Source: Odiellus spinosus
Taxonomy: Eukaryota; Arthropoda; Arachnida; Opiliones; Phalangiidae
DNA length: 64,000 bases
Assembly (NCBI GenBank): GCA_963920705.1
Contig: OY987233.1
Span: forward strand, 11,085,459-11,149,458
Direction of reading: 5' to 3'
The notes beneath the pieces were generated by a model. That model worked only from the letters and a program-made list of their open reading frames with translations. It searched no databases and was not told the origin of the DNA. Within the stretch, counting starts at the first letter, position 1. Each line of letters begins with the position of its first letter. Below, in pieces: positions 11,366 through 22,105 of the stretch. Both the position numbers and the translations under genes were made by a program.

Positions 11366-11430
11366 ACTTCAGTACAATTTTCGGAATAATAGTTAAAAAC
11401 GATTCAAAATATATATTTATATATATAGAT
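11366..11430 (-). repeat. Family F fragment
   Basis: ATTTTCGGAATAATAGTTAA followed by AACGATTCAAAATATATA matches the family F interior on the minus strand. Confidence 0.5.
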
Positions 11431-11768
11431 AGAATGTCCTTATAATTATCGCGAAGCCTACCCTGGCCACGAGATTAAATTTGCATTTAATTTCTCTTTC
11501 TTTCCCAAGTCCCCATTGAATCGTAACGTGACCTAACAACTTGACCCCAACTATATTACTAAGGGTTTAGAAAATTTTCAATTGAAATTAATTATTTATA
11601 TTTTAATCAAAGAATTTAATTAAAAAAATCTCATTTAGAATATAATTCAATTATTTAAATATAATTTGAAATTTATGATAACACCGGAAGTTACGTCTAA
11701 TGTCGTAAATATGACAATTCCAATTTCGTTTCTAATAATATAATATCACAATAAAATGTTATGATAAT
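11431..11768. other. No gene seen
   Basis: Very AT-rich sequence without recognised features. Confidence 0.5.
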
Positions 11769-11769
11769 A

Positions 11770-12039
11770 TAATCAAAATCAGTGCAAAAAATAATTCCAA
11801 GGGTGAAATTTAGTTCGACAATTTTCCACTATAGATGGCGTCATGTAGCAAAGATTTTGCGGACGCGTCTCTCCCGTTACCGTGGCAGCCCAACGTATAA
11901 CATCTAATTCGGGTTGCCACGGTAACGGGAGACACGCGTCCGCAAAATCTTAGGTTTCTCGCACATATCGAGAAAAATTGACAATCCTAAACGAGCTAAA
12001 GGCCCCTCCTGCTTCATGAGCGTGCACTGGCTTTGATAA
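11770..12039 (+). mobile_element. Family C MITE, copy 1
   Basis: Terminal inverted repeats ATCAAAATCAGTGCA and GTGCACTGGCTTTGAT. Inside is a long hairpin: AGATTTTGCGGACGCGTCTC, CCGTTACCGTGGCAGCCC on one side, and GGGTTGCCACGGTAACGG, GACACGCGTCCGCAAAATCT on the other. The copy at 17879-18139 shares both structures. No coding frame. Confidence 0.85.
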
Positions 12040-12650
12040 ATAATATAGGCCTACTATTAAACTTATTATTTACTACGGTGAATATATACCGGGTGGAGAT
12101 GAATATTTTTTTACAAAAAACCTTTATTTTCACCAATATCACATGGTGACATCAGTATCTAGTGGTTAAGTCAATATTTACACATTATTTTATAGCCTTA
12201 ATTTCGTCCCAAAATTCCATCTCTTCCTGGATTTAGTACCTTTTTACATTAGCCTCTGGTTTATACATTTTTTTGATGGAATCGCGCTGTTTTCCGAAAG
12301 TTTCTTACTACTTTATAATATACTGGCTAGAGCTCGTAAATTCGGACCTAGACGCAAACACCAAATTTGTAATTCCAATATAATATATAGGGTTCACTTT
12401 TAAAGGTACTATGTATGACACTCATTTCGTGTGAAACCCGAAATCTATTTGAGTAGGCTTATATCTTTCAAGGAACTGCATGCGGTGAACCAAAATGGAA
12501 AATGTCCTTTGCGGGTCCATTTCATTTAGTCTATTTGGTGAAATTCTGTTGCAATTTGGACCGTTTTTGATCAAATTAGAATATTTTCCCTGATTAAGTT
12601 TCATGATTAAATTAGCGAACTTGGTGTGAAATTATTTTGCCAGAACTTGG
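12040..12650. other. No gene seen
   Basis: AT-rich unassigned sequence. Confidence 0.5.
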
Positions 12651-12651
12651 T

Positions 12652-13098
12652 TAAATCACGCTTCAAGTTTACAACAAAGTGTATTACGATTGGTACGTGG
12701 TCCTGAAAGTTTTATCATCAGAGTTTTCGCTCGAGGAGAGAGGAAAACATCAAAAAACTCTAAAACGGTCGAGATACGCAATTCGAAATTGCCCTCTCTA
12801 GCGGTTGAGATTGGAACTAAGTAGGAGGTGCTAATATCGTGCCCATCTTTCTAGACGTTTACGGGGGGTGAAAATGTATCGACGGGAAACGACTCTTCCT
12901 CTCTCTCTCACAAAACGAAGGAGCGCGTCTCGCCAGGCCATCGCGATTTCTAGTCCGATTTAATCTAGAAATAATATACCTGGCAGCCTTTCCCTACAAA
13001 TTTCGGAATAATTGGGGTGAAAACGATGGACTGAGATAATCGAACTCACTTCATCGTCACCCGCAGTATGTCGTCTTATAAACTTGAAGTATGATTTA
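12652..13098 (+). mobile_element. Family D MITE, copy 1
   Basis: Ends TAAATCACGCTTCAAGTTTA and TATAAACTTGAAGTATGATT are inverted repeats of about 23 bp. The interior (for example TAGACGTTTACGGGGGGTGA, CGTCTCGCCAGGCCATCGCG) is found inverted at 28165-28640. No coding capacity. Confidence 0.85.
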
Positions 13099-13610
13099 CT
13101 GGCGCTAATAGTATAAAGTCAATATAATCCGTATAGGTAGGTAGACCTTTAAAAATGTTTACAAGCCAGTCAAGTCAGGGAGCTATAAGAAAAGTTAGAT
13201 GGGCCAAAAATAAAATCAAGAGAAAAGAAAAAGGATTTATGTTATAAGCGAACAATTTATAGACTGATATATCCAAACTGAGAAAGATTGGTTAGCCTCA
13301 AAAATAAAACTATGAGAAAACGTATATATAAAGATTTGAGTTTCATTTTTTATTACGAAAGTAAAACGTAATCGTAACTAAGCTCTTCCTTCTTATATAT
13401 TTTGCTGGAAAAAAAAATAAAACAGAATTTTGTAACTCTCGCTAGCGAAGCGTGCAAAATGGGATTTTGGAATGGGATTATCAAAAGAAGCTTTTACTAG
13501 ATTTTTCTTATAGGGTTTTGGGAAAAAAATGAGGGTTTTCTTACATCTTATTTAAAATATATATTGTATTTTAATTCAAAGGGATAATTAAGTCATAAAT
13601 AGTAATTATT
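13099..13610. other. No gene seen
   Basis: AT-rich unassigned sequence. Confidence 0.5.
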
Positions 13611-13614
13611 TGGT

Positions 13615-13965
13615 ATATTAAATGTAAAGAATCTACTTCCGGAGGTCAAAGTTTAACCCGTTTTAAATCATCTACTAATCTACTTTCCAATAATTGTTTG
13701 GCGACTTTAAGGACATCTTAATGTCCTTTTTCATGTTCGAGTTACTTTGCCTGGTCAATTCAAACTCAAATGGTCAAGGCTTTCATGAAAACATTAAAAA
13801 TTTCACGATTGTAGGGGTTGTTTAGTCAGAAATAAGAATTTTGAAGGTTTGAAAGAGAATATTCAAAATACAGAAATTCAAATATAAATCATTCAGTGAT
13901 GAATACTAGAAATTACCGCGTAACTTATCATTTTGCAAATTACCGTATATTATTAATAGTTTGGA
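13615..13965. repeat. Family H repeat, long copy
   Basis: Holds GGTCAAAGTTTAACCCG, GGACATCTTAATGTCC, TTTTTCATGTTCGAGTTACT, TTTCACGATTGTAGGG and AATTACCGCGTAACTTA. The same order appears at 38590-38875. The reading frame starting near 13896 lies over its edge and is not conserved between copies. Confidence 0.6.
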
Positions 13966-14808
13966 AGAACCTAAAAAAATCTATATCTAGGTCACCTCGC
14001 TTTCAGAAAACCTTGACCATCCGTAGTAATAACGTTAAAGTTGTTTGCGTGGCGGAAACATTCCCCGAAGTCAAACACGCGATGTTATTAACCCTTAAAC
14101 AATATTTAGCCAAGATTTTGGCTGTATACATCTTTTAAATTAAACAAACAAGCAATATCGTAAAACCTAAAAACTCCACCAAGAGTTTTTTTAAAAATAA
14201 ATTATTTCTACTTTTGCCCAATTTAATTTGGGCAATTAATTTGTATGAACCACACGAGAGTCGCATTTTCCCAAGACTCGAAGAAAAAATACACTTATTG
14301 TATTACTAATTAATTGGTAAATGATTTAAGCCAATCCTCCCTAGCTGTTCTATACCCTACATATTAGGAGGAAAAAATACCCCATAAGAAACAAGTTGGT
14401 TCGCGTAGAGTAGTAGTTTCGCTAATGATTGTGGGGGCATAAGTCTTCAACAACAACTACTTAACCTGTTTTGGTGTATAAACCCCTACCTTTGACAATG
14501 CTGGCAATTAGCGCTTTAGTAACGAAACAAAGGTTTTTGCGACACTAAAAATGGAAGAAATACACTAATTACTAGATTTCTCCTCCCCAGGGATGATTTT
14601 TTCCCTTTTATTTCGGGGTTTCCTTACTACAGAGTATCCATAAAGAATAAAAAAACTTTTCTTTCGGATGGTGAACAACAGCAAAGAGATTTTTTCCCAA
14701 CCCAAAAAAAACTTAGATTTAATTTGTTAATTGTTAAACGAATCGAGAAATATTTCTTCGAGTCTAAAATTGGTTGTTTCCAAGAAGATGAAATCTTAAT
14801 AGATTTTA
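13966..14808. other. No gene seen
   Basis: Unassigned. Family B begins directly to the right. Confidence 0.45.
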
Positions 14809-14809
14809 T

Positions 14810-15117
14810 CAAAAGTCTATAACTTTATTCGATAAAAGTATACAACCCCCGTATCTTTAATACTATCAGCAAAGGTCAAAGGTCCGGGTAAATTTTACCG
14901 GTAGATTCTGATTCGAGACACTCTAGCGGAAGCAGTCGCCGTGTAAATAGTGAACGGAGAAAGCGACACTCTGCGGAGAAATTCCGCAGTTGGGAGGGAA
15001 GACAATATAGCCAAGCGCGGCCCGTCTAAATTCCAACACTCTTCCGACTCAAAATATCGGGCTGAAGAGTCCAAATCACTCTATAACCAGTGATTTTCCG
15101 TATAAGTTTTAAGTGAT
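14810..15117 (-). mobile_element. Family B MITE, truncated copy 1
   Basis: Starts with the family end CAAAAGTCTATAACTTTATT and reads TATCAGCAAAGGTC, then the core in reverse to the other B copies (GAGACACTCTAGCGG, AATATAGCCAAGCGCGGCCC, CAAATCACTC). The far end is lost near 15117, after the TAAGTTTTAAGTGATG segment. Confidence 0.85.
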
Positions 15118-15750
15118 GTTAATTTTAACATTTCTTCTAGTTGATCTCTCTTTAGAGATAAAAACAACAAAAAATATTATGATTTTTAGATAATCTTCTT
15201 ATCTCTTATTTCAAAGATTTGTCGCGAAATGAAAGAAAGCTCGAGCCATATAACGAAATTAGGCGGATAACTTAGTATTGTTTTTTTTCTATCCATCTCT
15301 CTTTTACTGAGCTCGTTTTTATATCCTTTGAAATAATGAAATTACCGAGCGAACGAAAAGAAGCCTTCTCGAAATATGTATAAATTTATGAACCCTTTGA
15401 TAAATTTCATTTCTTATTAGAAGATCTCATTAATATAATTTTTTTCTTTGTTTTTGTTGTATTTATAAGAAAAAAACCTTTCTCTCTAACAGGGATTTAT
15501 TAGGAGAAATTATGAATTTGAATTTCTGTATTTATATTTTTTCTATCATTCAAATTTTGAACCCCCATGCACCCGTTTCAACAAGGAGAGATAATTTTGA
15601 GGAATTCTAGGTATTAATTGCTTAGAGTAACTATTTACGCCATTTTAAAAATGGTTATTTAACGACATTATAAGAAATTTATTTCTTTATCTTTAAAAAA
15701 ATATTGTTGAATATTTTTAAAAAGTAATCCCCTTAATTACACCTCAATTT
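15118..15750. other. No gene seen
   Basis: AT-rich sequence with poly-T runs. Confidence 0.5.
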
Positions 15751-16461
15751 TTCAAAAGGTTTTATTTTCTTCTGGACCATCTCTTTAGTAAAATTTGATT
15801 CTGTATACCGTGTTAAACTGTAACATTCCATACTTATTTTACTAATTTAATTATTCTCAAAGATTTAGATACGTAATAAATGCCTTAGACCGAATTTGGC
15901 ATAGTATTTCTAGTAGTATTACATTTCTCCATTTATATTAACCTTTTTCATTCTAAAGTTTGTTTTTGGGTGAACAAATATCGGGCCAAATCTTTTAATT
16001 ATATTAATAAATGTATAAAAATTCCCTTTCTTTCCATAGTTTAGAAGATGTAGGTCTAGTTAATTTAACTATCAAGTGAGAAAAACGTAAATTATGGTAG
16101 TAATTTCAAAAGGTTTTATTTTCTTCTGGACCATCTCTTTAGTAAAATTTGATTCTGTATACCGTGTTAAACTGTAACATTCCATACTTATTTTACTAAT
16201 TTAATTATTCTCAAAGATTTAGATACGTAATAAATGCCTTAGACCGAATTTGGCATAGTATTTCTAGTAGTATTACATTTCTCCATTTATATTAACCTTT
16301 TTCATTCTAAAGTTTGTTTTTGGGTGAACAAATATCGGGCCAAATCTTTTAATTATATTAATAAATGTATAAAAATTCCCTTTCTTTCCATAGTTTAGAA
16401 GATGTAGGTCTAGTTAATTTAACTATCAAGTGAGAAAAACGTAAATTATGGTAGTAATTTC
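15751..16461 (+). repeat. Perfect 354 bp tandem duplication
   Basis: The unit from TTCAAAAGGTTTTATTTTCT at 15751 recurs at 16105, and the two units read the same throughout as far as I compared them. The unit itself has no coding frame or recognised repeat. Either a very recent duplication or an assembly artefact. Confidence 0.95.
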
Positions 16462-17093
16462 TCAAAAACATATATGGTAATCAATTGTAGTAGGCTTAGT
16501 TCAGGATGGTTATAACGAAGCCTCATGCAATGTAAAACAAAAAATAACGAAAATCCATTGGGAATCTGATGGTGTTGATATAATTTAATCCGTGGTTAGA
16601 TTCAGGAGGCTTTATTTATATCCAAAAACCAAGGGAACTTGGTCCCGGGACGACCAGAACTAGTCTCGAAACGAGCGGGGCAACAAGGAATTCTGACTTG
16701 CAAATTTCCCGCGTTTTTCTTTAGGCCCGTAAATGAATAGGAGACGTGGGAGAGAGGGAATTCCACAGGGACGCTTCAAATTATGCCACTTTCCACTTAG
16801 TAGCGTGCCATATATAGCGTGTTGGACTCCCTAAAAAAGGAGGGAAAAGTGGAACCCTTAACGGAGATAAGCCACCGACAGGTTTAAACATCAGATGTCG
16901 CTTTAGGGACACCGTGAAAAATATAAAAAAGAGCAAAGTCAGAGCGAGTTTGAAGGATGGTTAGAGGATGGAAAAGATAAACGAATGAGAGAGGAGGATA
17001 AAACAAGATGGGGTAACCCGTAATAGAAACAATACCCCAGAAGAAATGAGATTTTTGAGAATGGTTTTTGTAATTTTTGTAAGACTTGACTGG
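16462..17093. other. No gene seen
   Basis: Unassigned, somewhat richer in GC around 16630-16900. A frame at 16939-17181 (minus) runs into the adjacent MITE and is not called. Confidence 0.45.
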
Positions 17094-17302
17094 AAAATAG
17101 GCTTAGTTGGATTCGCATTGCAGGGTCACTGATCAATCGAATGTTATTGAAAGTTTCACGAAGATCTCGCAGACCCATCAATGCGAAGAAATTTAGCTGA
17201 TCTCAATGAATCCAGCTAAGCCTATTTTCCAAGTTTTAAATTTAATATTTGTTTACTGATAGATTAGGCCTATTTTTAAACAATAATTAATTCTCCATTT
17301 TA
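17094..17302 (+). mobile_element. Family A TTAA MITE, internal part
   Basis: AAATAGGCTTAGTTGGATTC on the left and TGAATCCAGCTAAGCC, GATTAGGCCTATTTTTAAAC on the right. The left terminal segment is missing and the right terminus is reduced to ATTCTCCATTTTA. Confidence 0.75.
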
Positions 17303-17878
17303 TGTTTTAGTTACTTTAATTTTAGTTATTTCTACACTGTTACACGTCAACAACTACTACAACTATTTAGACTGACTGAATGCAATAGCTACACCCACCT
17401 CACTAGATAGTGTTACTAAAAAAAGCCTTAGTATATTTTGCGCCAGGGAGAAGAATGGACGAGCTCGGGCCTTGGTCATCTATCTCGTATGCAAATGTTG
17501 ATGACGCTTCCGTTGTGGCTTTTTAAGCTTTCTCTCCTCCCCCCCCCCCCCACATTTTGTGCCGTAGTTACGTCAAGCATTCTCCATATTATCTATAATG
17601 TCTTCTCCCTTTCCCTATCTGGATGAGGAGCACGGGACGGCCGGGTGATGGGATTTTTTTATCGTAGCAACATTTACTTTTCCAAATGCGAGAATAAACG
17701 TTTAGGACATTACCGCGACAGAATATCCTTCCAAATCGGGAATATATTCTGTCTGATTCCGTTATATATAAGTATATAAAATGGACAAATTGAATAGATT
17801 TGAAATGATACTCTAGATAATTATATTTTTTAAATCCCGCTAGATGGCGCTTTTATTAAAGTAACGCCTACTATATTT
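17303..17878. other. No gene seen; short poly-C run
   Basis: Contains a 13-base C run at 17539-17551 and CTAGATGGCGCTTT near 17841 (see the CTCF-like motif finding). No gene. Confidence 0.5.
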
Positions 17879-18139
17879 TATCAAAGTCAGTGCACACGGA
17901 AAAAAATTCTACAGGGGGGAAATTTAGTTCCGCCAATTTTCCTCTAGAGAGGGCGCGATTAACCAAAGATTTTGCGGACGCATCTCTCTCGTTACCGTGG
18001 AAACCCGTCATAGTAACGTCTCCTAATTTGGGTTGCCACGGTAACGGGAGAGAAGCGTCCGCAAAATCGCCGAATGATCCCGCCACCTATTGAGAAACAA
18101 GTCCCCTCCTGCTTCAGGATCGTTCACTGGCTTTGATAA
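17879..18139 (+). mobile_element. Family C MITE, copy 2
   Basis: Ends TATCAAAGTCAGTGCAC and GTTCACTGGCTTTGATA. The internal hairpin AAAGATTTTGCGGACGC ... GCGTCCGCAAAATC is kept. Open frames on both strands here are by-products of the hairpin. Confidence 0.85.
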
Positions 18140-18149
18140 GTAATTACAT

Positions 18150-18215
18150 TTTACCACAACCGTAAATTATCCGGTAATCTACCACGTAAATTACCAGGAT
18201 AATTACCGTATAGAA
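18150..18215. repeat. Family H fragment (AATTACC palindromes)
   Basis: CCGTAAATTATCCGGTAATC, CGTAAATTACCAGGATAATT. Small dense cluster of GTAAATTACC units. Confidence 0.6.
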
Positions 18216-18656
18216 GATTTTTTTGAAGAATAGCTATATTAAACTTTATTGGTATTGTTGAAGTTCCCTAAGACACTAAAATACGCTAAGGAATGGAGAA
18301 TATCTGGCAATATTTAACGTGGAAATATCCGTTAATTAGTATGCGCCTCACGTTTCGAAACAAAACGGAGAGAAATTGTTTAAATTAATCGTCCGCGATA
18401 TGCCGGAGTCCTTAATGAAATTAGGCGTACACAAATACGTTTTCAAGGTAATGAATTAACTCGGGCGTAATGGATGGCCCGGCGCGGCTAGGTATCGAAC
18501 GACCCCTTTCTACTCTCTAGAATCGTGTAACCGTTTCGTTACGTTGTATATTGCGCGTTATAAAATTGCGCCTAGAAATCAAGAGATTAGGGATGGACCC
18601 AAATTTATTTGGAAATACGTTTGATACTAGGTTGAGGGGATTCTACCAAGACCAGT
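18216..18656. other. No gene seen
   Basis: Unassigned sequence. Confidence 0.5.
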
Positions 18657-18657
18657 G

Positions 18658-18764
18658 ACTTGATTTCCAGAGCGCGGCCATTTGAATTTCTACTGACTTC
18701 TGAAAATAGATTTATCTGCAGTGTTTCAGTAGAAATTACAATATCTGTGCTCTGGAAATCAAGC
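18658..18764. mobile_element. Small 106 bp inverted-repeat element
   Basis: CTTGATTTCCAGAGC and GCTCTGGAAATCAAG are perfect inverted ends, with inner arms AATTTCTACTG and CAGTAGAAATT. A solo end of the same type (GTTGATTTCCATAGCGCCGC) lies at 20644-20690. Confidence 0.8.
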
Positions 18765-18902
18765 ACAGATTATTTAAAAAAAAAAATTACAGTTAAATAT
18801 TCATTAATGGTACAGTTTTGTTTTGGTTAAAACAATTCTTCAAGTTTAGTTTCCTATCCTCTTAATATTATTGCTCTATGGCTCAATTCCCAGAAGTTCC
18901 GT

Positions 18903-19202
18903 AGCTTCCGTCAAGGAGGATTAGACAAGGAGAGGAAATGTGGGGCTGCGTTGAGTTAGAGAGAGAAGAGCCAACCTCCCACTCGGGTGGAAAGGGGGGA
19001 TAGGAAATTCTCGAGGTAAACTGTTGTCACGTGGTCGCTAGCTAGCGCGTCTCATAAAGGATTCGTTTTACCCACGTGACAACATTTTACCACGAAACGT
19101 CTCTACCCCCGTTCTCCCAGAGTGGGAGTTTAGGCCGACGCAGTAGGAACCGCGCCGTCCGCACATTTCTTCTCCTTGTCTAATCCTCCTTGCTTCCGTT
19201 AG
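18903..19202. mobile_element. 300 bp foldback MITE
   Basis: Left end CTTCCGTCAAGGAGGATTAG followed by ACAAGGAGAGGAAATGT is the reverse complement of the right end (ACATTTCTTCTCCTTGTC, then TAATCCTCCTTGCTTCCG) with few mismatches. An inner pair, TTGTCACGTGG and CCACGTGACAA, flanks a GCTAGCTAGC centre. No coding capacity; one copy seen here. Confidence 0.8.
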
Positions 19203-20643
19203 AGTCGGACATTGCCCGATGACTCGCGCTTATTTCCGTCCCTGCCGCGCAGTCTCGCGTACGTCTGTCTGCTATTTTTTAATAACCGCGTCCGCGTTAT
19301 GGAAGGAGTTCGTAATGCTTACATTTAAATTAATATTTCAGATAAAATGTCAACTGCCGGACTGGATTTTTTTTGGCGAAAGCTCAATTAACATTCTCGG
19401 AACACCGTGCGAAAATTTCAAGCTAGTTCACGTCGACATATTGAAGGAAGAATTGAAAATCGAAAACGTGAAAAAATAATTCTGGCGAAGAGACCGAGGC
19501 TTAACGTCGAACGTTTAAAACTTTAAATCATGGCCTATAACGGACAAGTGGATGCCCAAAATGATCTTTGAAACTCCAATACCATGGTGAATGTTTATTT
19601 TTCTACAAGAATATCTCTTCAACGGAATATAAAACTAATAAAGTGAGTACTTTTTCAATTTTTCTGAATAATTGGGTCATATATGGTAGGTAACAAGGGA
19701 CTTAACAAAAATATGACTAAGTAATTTCCTCGCGCCTACTTCCAAATTTAAGTTTTGGAGATTGTAAGTTCAATTAACAAGGTTGACAGAGATCTGTAAA
19801 AGTTCAAAAATTCTCGGGGAATTTAAAAATAGGTCTATAAAAGGGTGGATCAGATTGAAATGTCAAAAGATCCGTGAATTTTGACATCGACGAAAAATAA
19901 AAGGTGGATTCTTATACTGTATTATTCCGTTAGACCAGCGATGCTTCCATAAATGTTAAGACCATAGAAATACAGGTAATAATGTGCACTAATTTAAACG
20001 TTGTTTAAATTAATTAAAAATTTTCAATTGCCATAAAGATATATAAGAAATTGTCAAAACCATCAAAATATTAATTTTGAGATAGCCAAAAGGCATGTTA
20101 TTTTAATTTCACTCAGAAGTTGTTTTGTACGGGTTAATTGGTCAGGGGAACCCTGTGATAAAAATGTTTCAATCCTGGTTAGTAATATAAAGTTTAATTC
20201 ATTTTTAATTAACCCATTCATATGTTTAGGTTAATTCCACACTCGTATTATTTCATACACTATTAATTTTTCCTTTTAAAAATAATAAGTACCAATTATT
20301 TCTAACTTGCCTTAAGCAATTTTAAGCAAATCTATAATCTGGTGCCTTACCAAACTAATAATCTTTGATCTCTATATAATAATTTCGAAATAAGTATAGA
20401 TTGGAATAAATTATTCTTTCGACCCAGGGGCAAATTTTCTTTTCATTACTTTTTTGTCAGACTTTCGTCTAATAAAGACGCTAATTTTTCTAGAATGAAA
20501 AAACCTGGGAAGAAACTTAGATTAGTCTAGAATTCAACGGAGATTTCCACGCCCACCAATCAGGGGTTTAGTTTTATTCTTAGCAAGGAGTATTTATAAT
20601 TGGAGATTAAGGTTAGCCACGTGTCATGATTGTTTGGAATCTG
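19203..20643. other. No gene supported; weak exon-like frame
   Basis: An 86-codon ATG frame at 19219-19479 includes a TTTCAG acceptor-like site at about 19337 followed by a segment with PDW and ILKEEL. I compared this with the start of COMMD4 and found the likeness too weak to call (see rejected items). The remainder is AT-rich and unassigned. Confidence 0.4.
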
Positions 20644-20868
20644 GGGTTGATTTCCATAGCGCCGCCATTTAAGTTCTATTGATAACATGTGCTTTGGTTG
20701 TTCTGTTTTGGCCGTTAGAGGACGCTTATGAACTAAACTTCACAACGTTACTTTAATTTTTAATTAGAAAAGGTGACATCTTTTGGTTCATTTACGAATC
20801 AAAACGGTCACCTTACGGTGACGTAACTCCTAAATAACTCCCCTTTATTTAAGTGTCAATATGCCATC

Positions 20869-21268
20869 AAAAGTCTATCACTTTATTCCATTAAAGGAAA
20901 CAAACCATGTAGCTTAATAGTATCAGCAAAGGTCCAGTTTTACGTCATAGCCCATCACTTAAAACTTATAAGGGAAAAAAGTCAAAACCCCTGTCTGGCT
21001 CGAGTGATTTGGACTCTTCCTCGATATTTTGAGTCGGAAGAGAGGGACGAAATTTAGGCGGGCCGCGCTTGGCTATATCGTCTTCCCCCCAACTTTGGAA
21101 TTTCGCGCAGAGTGTCGCTTCCTCCCTTCACTATTTACAAGGCGACTGCGGCCGCTAGAGTGTCTCGAATCCTTCAGAATCTGCCGTTACATTTACCCGG
21201 ACCTTTGCTGAAAGTATTAATCTACGGGGCGTTGTTTACTTATATGGAATAAAGTAATAGACTTTTGG
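20869..21268 (+). mobile_element. Family B MITE, full copy
   Basis: Both ends share an inverted repeat of about 70 bp: CAAAAGTCTATCACTTTATT ... TATCAGCAAAGGTCC at the left and its reverse complement GGACCTTTGCTGAAAGTATT ... AATAGACTTTTG at the right. The core is GC-rich (GGCGGGCCGCGCTTGGCTAT, GACTGCGGCCGCTAGAGTGT). Frames across the core differ between copies, so it is non-coding. Confidence 0.9.
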
Positions 21269-21269
21269 T

Positions 21270-21914
21270 ATCATTGAAACTCGTAAAAATCAAACGAAAA
21301 GAAATCTGGAAAATTCTCTTAGAAATGTTTGAGTTTCAACGTAGCTTTTATCTCGTCTCCAATACGAATCCTACTTGTTCCAAGACGCGATTTTTCACCA
21401 TTATATTTATTCTGCGTTGAAAACTGGGCCTGATTTTGACTAAAAGAGATGGGTTAGTACGTTGTAATGATGAGGAGAGCCGAGCGAAATAAATTTTTAC
21501 CTCGCTCGCTTGCAGCTATAATTATAAAAGAAAAAAAATGAGATATTTCTGTTTCCTTATTAGCGGCCGTCGTCATTAAGAACGATGAGTCTAGTTTGAG
21601 ATAACTCCAATATTAATGAGAAAAAGGCATGAAACGAGGCATGGGAAATAGGTTTATGCCCAAGAAACTAGGGATTAATTGATATATTTTAAAGAATATC
21701 AAGATATTTTAAAGAACTTGTATCTCGCTGGAATTTACTGGTTAATCGGTACATCAGTCATAGTTATTTGATTTTTTTACCCCTTGGATTAACGTTTACT
21801 GCGAAGTTAAAGTACTTGGGGCATTAACTTCTTGACACGATGAGGGAAACTAGAGTCCATAATCTATAAACAATGCATCTGGAATATCTGAGAAAATCAA
21901 CTGGAAAAACCTTG
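21270..21914. other. No gene seen
   Basis: AT-rich unassigned sequence. Confidence 0.5.
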
Positions 21915-22105
21915 AAATATCTGTTTGGTTAATGAGGAAATATCTGTTGGTTAATGAGGAAATATTTGTTTGGTTAATGAGGAAATATCTGTTTGGTTAA
22001 TGAGGAAATATCTGTTTGGTTAATGAGGAAAGATCTGTTTGATTAATGAGGAAAGATCTGTTTGATTAATGAGGAAAGATCTGTTTGATTAATGAGGAAA
22101 TATCA
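21915..22105 (+). repeat. 23 bp tandem array, about 8 copies
   Basis: Unit GGAAATATCTGTTTGGTTAA plus TGA. Left copies read ATATCTG, the three right copies read AGATCTGTTTGATT, so two sequence variants occupy separate halves of the array. Confidence 0.95.

Noticed and set aside
19219..19479. 86-codon frame whose second half, after a TTTCAG acceptor-like site, reads PDWIFFGESS ... ILKEEL and slightly resembles the start of COMMD4.
   Set aside because: Alignment needs two gaps over 40 residues, and the most conserved part of COMMD4 after PDW is missing. No splice donor follows, and no later COMMD4 exons are seen downstream.
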